DNA of 64,000 nt, from positions 72,455,057 to 72,519,056 of the forward strand of contig CP141135.1 of assembly GCA_035236585.1 (NCBI GenBank), read 5' to 3'. The notes beneath the pieces were generated by a model that saw nothing but the letters and a program-made list of their open reading frames with translations, had not been told where the DNA came from and made no database searches. Made by a program: the position numbers and the translations under genes. This DNA comes from Warburgia ugandensis. Its lineage: Eukaryota; Streptophyta; Magnoliopsida; Canellales; Canellaceae. Below, piece after piece: positions 12,455 to 23,687 of the stretch (the first letter of the stretch is position 1; the number at the start of each line of letters is the position of its first letter).

Positions 12455-13616
12455 AAAGGAGTCTCCGTGGAAAATGCCTTTTTTCATTGAATAGGCTTGT
12501 TTCTGGAAGATTTAAGTCATTCATCTTGTTTATTCTCCCGAGATTACCTATACACCAACAATCATGCCCATTAGAAAATCTTAGCCTCTTTTTCATCCAG
12601 TTGAAAATCCACTGCTATTGATTCTTAAAACTAAAACAAGTAGTGCTTACAATCATTTGATTCACTTGATTTTTCAGATGAGTGAATAAGTGAATGGCTC
12701 AGATCTATCTATAATCTATCTGTCTCCCGTGTAAGTTGCCTTTGATTGTCATTACTCTCGAATAAAAGAGGCAAAGATATTTCTACATGCAGTTGTTGTT
12801 GTTATTATTATTTGAATGAATATTTCCTCGTATTAGTCCATATTCGTAATAAATAAATTTAAGAAGTTAATATTTATGATTTTCTTTTTTTACAAGAATT
12901 ACAAAGCAAATCATCCAAAGAATCTCACTCGTGCACTTTCTTAAATCTAGCCAAGGAAAAAAGTGACAACTCAAACTTATAATAAATATATTCTAAGGAA
13001 GATATGTCAAGTTAGGTACGAGCAACTGCAGTAGACATTTATTATTGACCTTTTAGCCTTAAAAAGAGCCTCCAATTGGCCATGTACTGGTTCAGGACTG
13101 TCAACTCACAGGAAATATGAAAATTTAGAGTCCACATGAAAACAAGGGATGCGAATATATCATATTCACATTGACTGACTTGGATGTAAATAGTTGCTTT
13201 CGAAAGAGAGAGCTTTTTCTGAAAGGCACAAAAAAGGAAGATGGGGACTTTGGCACTAGCAGCAAGCAAGGTGCACGCCATGACCATCAAAGAAATTCTC
13301 ACTACAACATGTGGTGGTTGAAGTAAGACAGGTTTATGGGGGACCCAATGTTTGGTGTTCAGATCAGTATCATTCATTTCCTAGCTGGCTTAGATGGTTT
13401 GTCTTCCGAAATCTCACGCATCAAACAATCCTAGCCCAAGTCTTTTATACTATGCCTAGTTTTGATAGATACAATGTCGGCTTGGAATCGTAGAGGTTTG
13501 GGCATGTCCTATCTAAGAAAGTGCATCCAAGACGAAGGAGGGAAGCTAAACAAGCGTGCCTTGTAAGACTTTGTGTCGTTGGGAAGTATCTCACTTCTGC
13601 GCGAAGAGTCCCCCTG
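12455..13616. other. Intergenic, no gene seen
   Basis: AT-rich DNA. Around 12920-12960 is a short stretch (AATCTCACTCGTGCA) recalling the arms of the foldback at 3552. No coding sequence is supported. Confidence 0.45.
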
Positions 13617-13923
13617 TGGATAATCCAATCTGTTCATTTAATTGCTTTGGCTTTGGATGACTCTAAACGAAACACTGCAGCAAAATCTGCCTTTCTGGTG
13701 CATGTTTGATGGCAGATAATATAATCTGTTCACTTTGGATGACTCTAAACAAAATACTACAACAAAATCTGCCTTCATTTGCGCATGTTTACTGGCAGAT
13801 AACCCAATCTGTTACTCTAATTGCTTTGAATCTGCCTTTATCGTGCGTGTTTGATGGCAGATAATCAAATCTGTTCACCTAATTGCTGTGGCTTTGAATG
13901 ACTCTAAACAAAATACTACAACA
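13617..13923. repeat. Irregular tandem array, about 3.5 copies
   Basis: Repeated blocks begin near 13617, 13711, 13795 and 13857 and share GCAGATAAT, AATCTGTTCA, GATGACTCTAAACAAAA and ACAACAAAATCTGCC. Spacing shrinks from about 94 to 84 to 62 bp because parts of the unit are missing in later copies. The array overlaps the left end of the proposed CACTA-like element. Confidence 0.7.
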
Positions 13924-15262
13924 AGAAGATGAAAAAATATGTGTGTGTGTGTGTGTGTTTGTAAAGTAAAATTTAATCTTTACTTAGTTTAATGTTGTTT
14001 GTTTGTAAAGTTATGTACGTGGTTTTATATCTTTATTTTCATCTTCTTGGTCATGTAAAATGATGTTTGCTAGTGTAATTGCAACTTGATAGAGTGATCT
14101 TACTGTAGGAGATGTCCGAGATACATCCTTGATATAGTCCATATCCAAATGGATAAAACCATCCTGAAGAAGCCTGTAAACAAAGAAAATTGTCATATAA
14201 TGATTATCAGATAAGGATCATCAGATAAAGATCAAATTAATTTAGAAAATCAAGTTTTGTTCTGAACTCCTATAAAGTGGAGCCATAGACAATGTTGAGA
14301 GCATCCCTTATAATTGTCTTCTTATAGTGAAAATCATATTCCCCCTTCTGTATGGATGTAGGCCAAATTGGCCAAACCACATAAATCTATTGTCTTGTGT
14401 TTGTTTGGGTGATGTTTTAATTTTAGTTTCTGCATAACACTTCTTTCTATCAATTATTAGAGTTTTTATTGTTTCAGTTAGAAGAAAGTTTGACTTGGTG
14501 GTTAATAAAATAGATTAAGTTTCTTTCTTAGATACTGAATGATTTTACTACAATTCTTTTTTATTCCTGAGAGGTTCAAAAATGGATTTAATTTTTACTT
14601 TTTTTACAACAGTTATAAATCTAAATTAGATTTGAAGTTAAAGTACTTGCGTTCTTTGTGAGTAAGAATCTTCAATTAATCTATTTTTCTGATCTGATTA
14701 TTGTGTTGGGTAGATCTAGAACATTTTTTATATGGAATGAGTAAAATTATATCAGTCCAAATACAAACACAGCTACTTGATGAACAACATATGGGGGAAA
14801 AGAGTTAGGGTGCAGAAAATCTTATCACATAAGTATTGTCTGGTTTAGCATATTAATGCAGGTGATATATATATATATATATATGAAGTTAATTATATTA
14901 TTTTTGTTTAAGGACTTTACCGGCGTTCAACTTCGCCGGAAGAGATGTCAGTATTAATTTGTTCTCCATAATTACTGTCAAGTAGCGTCATATCAAGTGC
15001 CAGCTTAGGTTTGCAAATATTCTCAACTCAATATTCTACTAGTGAACTTTGAAGCAAATTTCCACTATATTTTATTTTATTTTACCTGTCATTAAATAAA
15101 GTGTGAATAGGATCGCCAGTATAATTTTCAGGACGAAAGTTCATCGTTGGTAAATAATTAACGACTAGTTATACTGGCAATATTTTGGCTGAATCCGCTG
15201 GTAAAAATTTTCCTCTTACGTTTGTAATATGTACCGGCAGTTTTTCTGGTTTTGCTGCAGTG
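13673..15262. mobile_element. CACTA-like non-autonomous transposon (tentative)
   Basis: The left end reads CACTGCAGCAAAA at 13673, and the inverse complement of the right end (15250-15262) reads the same 13 bases. Each is flanked by AAA, fitting the 3-bp target duplication of En/Spm (CACTA) elements. Subterminal ACCGGC/GCCGG words near 14930 and 15230 are usual for the superfamily. No transposase is seen; (AT)n lies at about 14865-14884. Caution: related end-like sequence recurs inside the tandem array, so the left end may be misplaced or several copies may be nested. Confidence 0.45.
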
Positions 15263-15272
15263 AAATATTGAA

Positions 15273-15450
15273 GGGGAGCCTTGGTGCAACGGTAAAAGTT
15301 GTCATCATGTGACCTTGAGGTAATGGGTTCAAGGTGTGGAAACAGCATCTTGCAAAATGCAAGGTAAGGCTGAGTACTTTAGGCCCTTGTAGTCCGCCCC
15401 TTCTCCGGACCCCACATAGACAGAAGCTTCGTGCACTGGAGCTGCCCTTT
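15273..15450 (+). mobile_element. Au-type SINE, full length
   Basis: Starts GGGGAGCCTTGGTGCAACGG (A-box-like), then GTGACCTTGAGG, GGGTTCAAGG (B-box-like), AAGGTAAGGCTG, GGCCCTTGTAGTCCGCCCC and ends GAGCTGCCCTTT. It lies just outside the CACTA-like element. I could not find a convincing target duplication. Confidence 0.9.
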
Positions 15451-15787
15451 GTTGTAGTGAATTGTCATAATGATTAGACAACCCCAGTAGCCTAAAATAT
15501 GTACTTTTGGGAGTTAACTCTAGATTGCTGTTTATACAAAGTTTTTAACCCATCTATTTTTTATGATCAAAAGTACATCTTTTAGATGCGATATTCATCA
15601 AATCAGCTTACGTGTTGAACTACTAGTCCTCCAAAGCTGGAGCAATCAGATGAGTGCGTTAAATCATGTAAATATGGTTTCAAGCTTAGTACAAAATAAT
15701 GGTATCAATCTTTTATAACTACTAGAGCCAAAATTTTTAATATTGGCTCACTTTGTCGCTCATAACGCCCATAGATACGAAGAATAG

Positions 15788-15918
15788 AGTTGTCATGGCG
15801 TGACCTTGAGGTCACGGTTGAAAAAATTCAAGATAAGACTGTATAGTATTGACCCTTGTGGTCTACCCCTTCCCATATTTTGAAAATGTAGGAGCTCCGT
15901 GCACTAAGCTGCCCTTTA
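15788..15918 (+). mobile_element. Au-type SINE, 5'-truncated
   Basis: From AGTTGTCATGGCGTGACC to AGCTGCCCTTT, with a short deletion after the GAGGTCACGG block. Confidence 0.8.
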
Positions 15919-16126
15919 TATCGCTTCTAGATATCTTAACACCATCTTCAATTTCCTTATGACCCCGGCCGTTTTGGCCTTTACTCTGTTCCATGGTTTG
16001 GATCGTCAAAAGCTGATAGAGCCCCACTTGTACTTCCAGCCGCCCCCCACTAGAGCTGTACTAAATGGTTGGTTGTATAGTTATCTTTGGAAATGTTGTT
16101 TTCACATATTTCTTCACCAGCCATGC
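15919..16126. other. Short spacer between SINE copies
   Basis: No feature recognised; an open frame at 15959-16270 runs from here into SINE sequence and is not taken as a gene. Confidence 0.4.
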
Positions 16127-16195
16127 AGGGCAGCTCTGTTGCATGAAGGTCTTGCCTATGCGGAATCTGGGGAAGGGGAGGACCACAATAGTCTA
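16127..16195 (-). mobile_element. Au-type SINE 3' fragment
   Basis: Keeps AGGGCAGCTCTG, GCCTATGCGGAATCTGGGGA and AGGACCACAA, then ends. Confidence 0.7.
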
Positions 16196-16446
16196 GCTAC
16201 TTGCTTGATGTTCCAACATACATTTACCATTTACTTAGGGTGTTTATGCAAGGCCATCAATCTGTCATAGTCTGGCATGTGTTGGTTTAGATTGGATGAA
16301 CAGATTTCATGCTTGATTAATGGGCAAGATAATCTTAGAACAATGAGATCTGGCTTTTCACCGCAATGGCATAAGAAAGGGCTTTTTTTATCGCAGGTGC
16401 AAGTCACCCGGTGGTTTAGGATTATCTATAAAAACCTGCTTGCCTA

Positions 16447-16625
16447 AGGGCAGCCCCGGTACATGAAGCTCCAGCCTATGTGGTGTTTAGGAAAGGGGCA
16501 GACCACAAGGGCTTAAAGTACACAGCCTTACCTTGCATTTTGCAAGAAGCTATTTCCACGCCTTGAACCTGTGATCTCAAGGTCACTTGACGACAACTTT
16601 TACCGTTGCGCCAAAGCTCCCCTTC
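16447..16625 (-). mobile_element. Au-type SINE, full length
   Basis: Minus-strand copy from AGGGCAGCCCCGGTAC to GTTGCGCCAAAGCTCCCCTT. Flanks at 16430-16446 and 16626-16642 both read AAAAACC then TTGCCTA with three mismatches between, a likely aged target duplication. Confidence 0.88.
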
Positions 16626-16751
16626 AAAAACCCAGTTGCCTACTGATAAATAAACAAGTAGATCATAGCACTTTGGCTCCTTGCAGCTTGATTTGCAAGG
16701 ATTGCTAATATGATTTACCAAATTATGCCAGATTATAGTATATTTTTAGAT

Positions 16752-16926
16752 AAGGACAGCTCCGGTGCACAAAGCTCCTGCATATGCAGGGTACAGGGAA
16801 GGGATGGACTAGAAGATTCTATAGTATACAGCCTTATCTTGTACTTTTATAGGAGGCTGTTTTCACGCATTGAACCTGTAAACTCAAGGTCACACGACAA
16901 CACCTTTACTATTGTGCCAAGGTTGT
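16752..16926 (-). mobile_element. Au-type SINE, full length
   Basis: Minus-strand copy from AAGGACAGCTCCGGTGC to TTGTGCCAAGG. Flanking TTTTTAGATAA and TTTTCAGATAA could be a short target duplication. Confidence 0.85.
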
Positions 16927-17481
16927 TTTCAGATAATCCCATAATTGGATAATATAATCCTTGTGTTTGTAGATCTAGCCTGTTCAATTTATTTGGCCCC
17001 ATACCAGAACTCAAAATCCATGGCAATTCGATGATTCTAACCGCTATTGTTTTCAGTATTTAAGAATCAATGGTCATGATTTTCAACCCAAACAAAGTTG
17101 ACTAACATCAAGGTTCAGGGTTAGAGTTAGGGTTAGGGTTACTAAAGGTGCTACTTGGGGTTGGGTCTAGGATGAATAGGTGTAATTGATGTGACAGCTC
17201 ACCATTTCAAGAGCACAGATCAAAGGATTATCATCATCTGCCGCGCAAGATCTTCCAAATCAAAGTCCATCAGCGGGTGCAATTGAACATGTGGTCCCAC
17301 TTGTACCTTTTTAAGTTAAATGACCACAATGCCCTGAGACACCTTTTACCCCTTTTACCTCACAAAATCCCCATTGTTAGGGGCATTTTAGTCAATTCAA
17401 AGATTCAAGACCGTTAAGTTTAAGCACCACCCGCCAAACAAACTACTTTTTAAATGAAAATGAGGACTCGACCACAGTAGA
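16927..17481. other. Upstream region of the PPR gene, with a telomere-like stretch
   Basis: Holds AGGGTTAGAGTTAGGGTTAG at 17117 (four 6-base TTAGGG-like units, one imperfect). Note that plant telomeres are usually TTTAGGG. No clear TATA box precedes the PPR start. No other feature was recognised. Confidence 0.5.
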
Positions 17482-20043
17482 ATGAGAACCCACCACCAAA
17501 TAACCCTTTCACTAAGATTTCATTGCAGAAATTACCTCAGATTTTTTGCTTCCATCTACACTCTTCCTGCACCACAAAACCCGTTTCTCCCTACCCCAGA
17601 AACCCATAGAAACAAGCACGATTTTGCCAAGCTTTTGCAGTCATGCATTTCTCAAAAGCCCAATTTGAAATCGTGCTTTTCAAATAAATCCCGTTTCAAT
17701 TGCAGAGAAGTTCATGGCCAGATTATTGTTCATGGATTTCAATTCGATATCTACATAAACAATATTCTTCTCAATGTGTACTCCAAAACTTGTTCTCTTT
17801 ATGAAGCACGAAAACTGTTTGATTCTATGTCTGAAAGGAATTTTATTACTTGGTCTTCAATAATTTCAACGTATGCCCAACATGGTAATGGAGAAGAGGC
17901 ATTGGTACTATTTTCATGTTTCCGGAGATGTACCTCTGAGAACCCAAATGAATTCATATTGGCTAGTGTTTTGCAGGCTTGCACGCAACTAGGGTCTGTT
18001 GATCGAGCTGCCCAAGTACATGATTTAGTTGTTAAGGTAGGTTTTGGTTCTGATGTCTTTGTAGGGACTGCTTTAGTTGGTTTTTATTCGAAAAACGGCA
18101 ATGTTAATGAAGCAAGGCTGGTTTTTGATGAACTACCTGTGAAGAGTGCAGTTACATGGACTACTATCATTACTTGTTACTCACAGTGTGGAAAGAGTGA
18201 CACTTCCCTGCAATTGTTTCAGGAAATGAGGAAGACTGATGTTCAGCCAGATAGGTATGTTCTTTCAAGTGTGATGAGTGCATGCTCAATGATAGAGTTT
18301 CTCGAAGGTGGGAAGCAAATCCATGGTTACGTATTAAGAACCGTAACTGAAATGGATGTATCTGTGAACAATGTGCTTATAGATTTCTATTCAAAGTGCC
18401 GCAGGGTAAGAATTGCACGTAGGGTATTTGATAAGATGGTCTCTAGAAATGTTGTGTCATGGACAACAATGATTGCTGGTTACATGCAAAATGCATTTGA
18501 TAAGGATGCAATGGACTTGTTTTCAGAAATGAGCCAACAAGGATGGTTACCAGATAGGTTTACTTGCACTACTATTCTAAGTTCATGTGGTTCTCTAGGA
18601 GCCTTGGAACAAGGGAAACAGGTGCATTCTTATGCTATCAAAGCAAATCTTGACTCCGATGAGTTTGTAAAGAATGGCCTTATTGACATGTATGCTAAAT
18701 GTAAATCATTGCTTGATGCTAGAAATGCTTTCAATCTTATTGTTGAACACAATGTGATTTCTTACAATGCCATGATCGAAGGATATGCAAGGCATGATGA
18801 GCTCTCAGAAGCACTAAATCTTTTCAGTAGGATGAGGTTTAAATCTTTCTCTCCAAGCCTTCTGACTTTTGTTAGCCTTCTTGGGGTTGCAGCATCACTA
18901 TCAGCTGTGGAATTGAGCAAGCAAATCCATGGTCTTATCATTAAAGTTGGTGTTTCCTTGGATATTTTTGCCGGTAGCACTCTGGTTGATGTGTATTCCA
19001 AGTGTTCATGTGTTGATGATGCAAGAATTGTATTTGAAGAGATGAATGATCGAGATGTAGTAGTATGGAATGCCATGATTTTTGGGCACACCCAGAATGG
19101 CCAAGGTGAGGATGCGCTAAAACTTTTCCTGGAAATGCAGCATGTGAGAATGAAACCCAATGAATTTACCTTTGTAGCTCTAGTTACATCTGCTAGTAAC
19201 CTAGCCAGTCTGATCCATGGTTTACAGTTCCATAACCAGATTATGAAAACGGGGTTTGACTCAGAACCTTATGTTTCAAATTCACTTATGGATATGTATG
19301 CCAAATGCGGGAGCATAGAAGAGGCCAGAAAATTGTTTGACGTCATGAATGGAAGAGATGTTGTCTGCTGGAACTCCATGATCTCAAGGTATGCACAACA
19401 TGGGCATGCAGAAGAAGCTCTAAAAACGTTTGAGCAGATGCAAAGTGAGGACATAGAACCCAACTATGTCACATTTGTCGGTGTGCTTTCAGCATGTAGC
19501 CATGTAGGGCTTGTTCAGAAGGGACTAATGCACTTCAATTCGATGAAGTATGATTTTGGCATTGAACCAGGGATGGAACATTATGCTTGTGTAGTTTCTC
19601 TTTTGGGGAGATCTGGGAATTTACATCTGGCAAAGGAGTTTATACAGCAGATGCCAATTGAACCAGCTGCAATTGTATGGAGGAGCTTCCTAGGAGCATG
19701 TAGAATAGTTGGTAACGTTGATTTGGGAAAGTATGCAGCTCAAAAGGCAATCTCACTTGATCCAGAAGATAGTGGATCGTATGTTTTATTGTCCAATATT
19801 TTTGCAGCCAAGGGTATGTGGGCAGATGTGGAGAAGGTGAGGAAAGTAATGAATAGCAGTCGAGTGGTGAAGGAACCAGGACATAGTTGGCTCGAAGTAG
19901 AGGGTGAGGCTCATGTGTTTATTGTGAGAGACAAAACACATAGCCAGTCTGATTTGATTTATTCGGTGTTGGCCAGATTGACACAGCAGATTAGAGAGAT
20001 TGGATATGTACCTGACACTGCTACAGTTTTGATCAATGACTGA
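17482..20043 (+). CDS. Pentatricopeptide repeat protein, PLS class, E+ subgroup
   Basis: An 853-residue single-exon gene, as is usual for PPR genes. PPR proteins bind organellar RNA with one base read per repeat; E/E+ members typically act in C-to-U editing with partner proteins. The first 30 or so residues are rich in Arg, His and Ser with few acids (LSLRFHCRNYLRFFASI), consistent with a mitochondrial or plastid targeting peptide. P, L and S repeats then run to about residue 735, with repeated signatures such as LIDMYAKC, ARKLFD, VVSWTTMI and ACSHVGLV. The E motif (about 738-800: SGSYVLLSNIFAAKGMW) and E+ motif (VKEPGHSWLEV, ending GYVPDT) follow. The protein stops at LIND, before any DYW deaminase domain. 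It reads as an orthologue of Arabidopsis At4g39530 from memory. No frameshift or internal stop. Confidence 0.95.
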   Translation: MRTHHQITLSLRFHCRNYLRFFASIYTLPAPQNPFLPTPETHRNKHDFAKLLQSCISQKPNLKSCFSNKSRFNCREVHGQIIVHGFQFDIYINNILLNVYSKTCSLYEARKLFDSMSERNFITWSSIISTYAQHGNGEEALVLFSCFRRCTSENPNEFILASVLQACTQLGSVDRAAQVHDLVVKVGFGSDVFVGTALVGFYSKNGNVNEARLVFDELPVKSAVTWTTIITCYSQCGKSDTSLQLFQEMRKTDVQPDRYVLSSVMSACSMIEFLEGGKQIHGYVLRTVTEMDVSVNNVLIDFYSKCRRVRIARRVFDKMVSRNVVSWTTMIAGYMQNAFDKDAMDLFSEMSQQGWLPDRFTCTTILSSCGSLGALEQGKQVHSYAIKANLDSDEFVKNGLIDMYAKCKSLLDARNAFNLIVEHNVISYNAMIEGYARHDELSEALNLFSRMRFKSFSPSLLTFVSLLGVAASLSAVELSKQIHGLIIKVGVSLDIFAGSTLVDVYSKCSCVDDARIVFEEMNDRDVVVWNAMIFGHTQNGQGEDALKLFLEMQHVRMKPNEFTFVALVTSASNLASLIHGLQFHNQIMKTGFDSEPYVSNSLMDMYAKCGSIEEARKLFDVMNGRDVVCWNSMISRYAQHGHAEEALKTFEQMQSEDIEPNYVTFVGVLSACSHVGLVQKGLMHFNSMKYDFGIEPGMEHYACVVSLLGRSGNLHLAKEFIQQMPIEPAAIVWRSFLGACRIVGNVDLGKYAAQKAISLDPEDSGSYVLLSNIFAAKGMWADVEKVRKVMNSSRVVKEPGHSWLEVEGEAHVFIVRDKTHSQSDLIYSVLARLTQQIREIGYVPDTATVLIND

Positions 20044-20280
20044 GAGAAAAAATAGGTTACTTCTGAGGAACTCTAATTAGGAAATTTAGCTGGTTTATGC
20101 ATGCGTTGACAAATTTGACAAATCTCTTCTGCTTCAAATGAAGCAACAATTAGGGACCAAGCAACCTGAACATTTTAAGCCAATGGATTTCGTGCTAGTG
20201 GGCATCACTCTTCTGAATCACAATTGGAAAGTGAATGAAGATTGTAATCTGAATAGAACACTCAACACCCATCCTTCTGG
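20044..20280. other. 3' flank of the PPR gene
   Basis: Probable 3' untranslated sequence. Translation beyond the stop gives no DYW-like motif in any frame, so the short C-terminus is not an obvious recent truncation. Confidence 0.5.
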
Positions 20281-20675
20281 ATGTGCTTAGATCAAGGCAA
20301 CTTATTAGTGCGAAGGAAGCTCAAAAGAATAGTGGAATCTGAAACTCGTCAAAATAGGAGGCAAGGCACTTTGTTTAGTCTTGCTTGTTCTATCCTTACT
20401 TGGTCCATATGGAAAAATTGGAACTCCTTGGTTCATTCCAACCGTTTAAATCTGATGAGATTTGGCAAGCTGTCCGATCTCTTTCCCAATAGATAGCAAA
20501 AACTGGGCAGAGATCTTATAAATTTCAGCTTTCCACTTCAAAGGGAGAATTAGAGGATGCTGAAAGTAGCAAAGAGGGTGCTCCACCAGTTTTCCTCAGC
20601 AACTTTTCCTAGAACTATATAGTGTTATCTTTACTTCCCTTGAATATATTTCACTTAAAAAAAAAGAAAAAAAGT
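20281..20675 (+). pseudogene. L1-type LINE 3' remnant
   Basis: A 71-codon frame includes FSLACSILTWSIWKNWNSLV, which resembles the WSIWK motif near the C-terminus of plant L1 reverse-transcriptase ORFs. About 150 bp later an A-rich run at 20656-20674 could be the poly-A tail. No RT core is present, so this would be a heavily 5'-truncated copy. The assignment rests mainly on one motif. Confidence 0.4.
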
Positions 20676-21489
20676 AATGTTTTGGGGAGGAATTTTTCAT
20701 ATTTGTAATAAAAGTTTTACCTTGCATGAAAAAATGGACGTGTTAACCTTCATCTCCTCTTGAGAGTGTATACTTACCGAAACTCGATTAGCAAGTATCT
20801 TTACTAATTAATGACCTTATAGAAAAATGCTCAAATTATAAATTCTTTAGAACTCCCTACTTTTACCATGTTGGAACTCACCCTTAGTTGATCAGACAAG
20901 TCCACCTAAAAAAAGCACACTTTTTTAGATTTCAAACTCATCCAATCCATGTTATTTTAGGATTAATAGTCATTCACAGTCAACAAAAAATTAGATGAAC
21001 CAACGTTGGGGCTGCCACTATAAGAGCAAGGAGTGGCACCAACTTATGTCTTTGTCTCACATGACTCTAGCATTCCTTAATCATAAGTAGGATATCATTA
21101 CTAATGTCTCACTTTTATCATAGTTAGAGACTTGTGCTTCCCAGCAATGGGACCAACCTGCAGGGTAATCAGAATCACTCATCTAATCAACTGTAGTCCT
21201 ATATTGAGATCGCATGTTTGATGAATACCCACAAAGATCGATTGCCCGCGCATTTCATTCCTGCAATCATTCTTAATAAGTCCCCACAGACAGTCAAAAA
21301 GAGTCATCTCAATCAACCACTTAGTGGGCCCTCTCATCAACGGCTAAGATCACCATTCGTTCAACATTTAGTGGTACTTTCTAGTACCGAGGGTATTCCT
21401 GTAATTTCGGAACCCCTATATGTGGTTTCTCCTCTTCTATTTTCCAGTCATCGAAGGCTTCGTCTCCTGCTAGTTCCTTCTCTGCAGCA
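20676..21489. other. Spacer / promoter region of the DRG pseudogene
   Basis: No coding sequence is supported. There is no strong TATA box close to the ancestral ATG at 21490; CT-rich sequence (21425-21480) precedes it. Confidence 0.45.
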
Positions 21490-23638
21490 ATGAAGACCGT
21501 TATGCAGAAAATCAAAGATATCGAAGATTAGGTATTCATCTCCTCCTTCTTCTTCGTGCTAGTCCAGTAATCCTAATCCATGTTTTTCTCGAAAATCTTC
21601 GCTTTCTTTGCTTCCGCAATTTTTTCATTTTCTCTTGCCGCCGAAAACTGCAATTCTGCATATCTGTTTATGATGATTTTAAGTTCGGTTTTTCATTGAA
21701 TTTCCTTGAGAAATCCATATGATTTTATGTTTCATTCTGTACATTTCGTCGATAAATTGAACCTCTTCGCCAGTGTCAGCTCGAGAATTCTTCATCTCAA
21801 GGAACTTTTGTTGAATTGTAATGGATTTTTCTTCGAGGTGTATAATCGAGAAAAAAATAATGCTTTTTCTTGTTTTTTTGAATTTTCATTTATGTCTGAT
21901 TTGTGGGTTTGACAGAATAGCTTGGGGTTTTAGTTATTTACTTGTCGATTATTTTATCTAGAGATGTTGGTCCCTTATGTTATGGGTTTCCCTCTGATTT
22001 TAGTGTATTCCTTGGTACCGGTACTGCGTCAGTGTCCTTTTGTAATCTGAACTTAATGTTTTCACAGTAAATATTACCGCACTTTCTGTAACTTAATAAC
22101 ATATTTGGTCTGTCAGTGTTTTTGTTTCATATCCTGCATAAATTGGTGGCTTCCCCACTGTCACAACGTGTAATTTGATGAACTATGTACGTGGATATTT
22201 ATGGGTTACTTAGAATGCCTCTCTTAATTTGCTATACTGGGATCCTTCTGCCAGGGATCCATAAATCTGTATGGATCTTTGAATTGTTCCTCTTTCGAAG
22301 ATGCTTTGTGAAGGATTCACTTTCGGTTACCAATCTAATTGTGCATGTAAAAAGTTTGACCTTGTTATATTGCCAATTGGCATGTTACTCAGAGTCGCCA
22401 TACATTAGAACATTAACAGGAATTCTTGTGTACCACAGATGGCAAGGATGCAGAAAAACAAAGCTACTGCACATCACCTTGGTTTGCTTAAGGTGCGTCA
22501 GTTGTTTACAAGTTATGCATTATCTTAATAAATGGTTTCAGTTCTCGCTTACATGTTCACCAGTCCCTTGAACTTGTGAATGTCTTCTTCCCATGACTCT
22601 TGTGTTAAATTTTATAAGTACATTCTTAATGATTCATTTTCTGCCGGTTATCAAATAGTCATCATTGCTTATCTTGTCTCTTGCAAAGTGCTATTGAATA
22701 ATTTATTGGTTATGTCATGTGTCTAGAAAAGGGTTATAGGAAGTTCATCTATATTGGAAATTGTCAATTATATTTACTAGTAAAGGATTAAAACGTCTCT
22801 TTTGTAGAAGCATTTGGAGCTTTTGCCACATTTCTGAATTGGTCTTTTGGACAAAATTGCTTGGTTAAACAAAAACTATACTTCTTGCCAATTAGATTTG
22901 CTCTGCACCTGGGCATTGGTACATTTAGTTGAGAAGAGAAGAATGGAGATCTCTAGCAGCTTCTTCTAGCAATCATTAAGTATGTTAAAGAGAGAAGAAG
23001 CACACCAGTTGGAGTAAAAAGAACATTTGCTGATAGCATCTTGGCTTCTGGATCTCTGGGGACCGTACTGATTACTGAAGTATTGATGTCCTGAAATAGG
23101 AATTGATGCACATGGTTCCTGACATGCCTTCTCGATATCCATATTGTTCCTCACATTTGTTGAGATAACTTTTTGTCTAGGACTCATGTTTCTGAAGTTG
23201 AAGATGATCTATTAAATTGACTGTCCATTAAGTTATATTACAGAAAAGAGGGAGAAAGGTGGTGTTCTGTGATATTTATAAGGAGATCTGGTAGTGTGAT
23301 TAAGTGCATCTTCCATCAAATATCAGGTGATTTATTGTTCCCTCTTAAATATAAGTTACACAATTTTCTCCTTTTGTGCATTATGCTGATGCTGTAGAAA
23401 ATGTGTTATATTTTATTTTGAGCCCATGAACATATTCTTGGGGTATTAATTTTAAGTTCCTACAGTTTATCTTGAAGCGTCTTAAGTCTTCTTAAGTTAA
23501 GCCTACAAAACATAAGTCTGACATGGATACTTGATGTAAATTCATACTTAAGCTTTCAGCGCATAGAACAAAATCTAAAAGGGCATAGATCTAGGGAAAA
23601 TAAGTCAACGTCCATTACAGATTTACAGTCCTTTTATA

Positions 23639-23653
23639 TTACGTTCTATATGT
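23639..23653. repeat. Target-site duplication of the RTE LINE, left copy
   Basis: TTACGTTCTATATGT, identical to 32787-32801. The perfect 15-bp pair fixes both ends of the LINE insertion. Confidence 0.92.
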
Positions 23654-23687
23654 CGTCATCATCATCATCATCAAGACCTTATCCCAA

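Noticed and set aside
13617..13923. CRISPR-like array
   Set aside because: Units are irregular in length, lack unique spacers of constant size, and this is a plant nuclear genome.
15273..16926. tRNA genes suggested by A- and B-box-like motifs
   Set aside because: The motifs belong to tRNA-derived Au SINEs; no cloverleaf or acceptor stem is present.
18762..19160. Antisense open frame of 132 codons within the PPR gene
   Set aside because: Shadow of the repetitive PPR coding sequence.
20041..20130. DYW domain continuing after the PPR stop in another frame
   Set aside because: No frame beyond the stop shows the DYW or HxE deaminase motifs; the gene is best read as a normal E+ protein.
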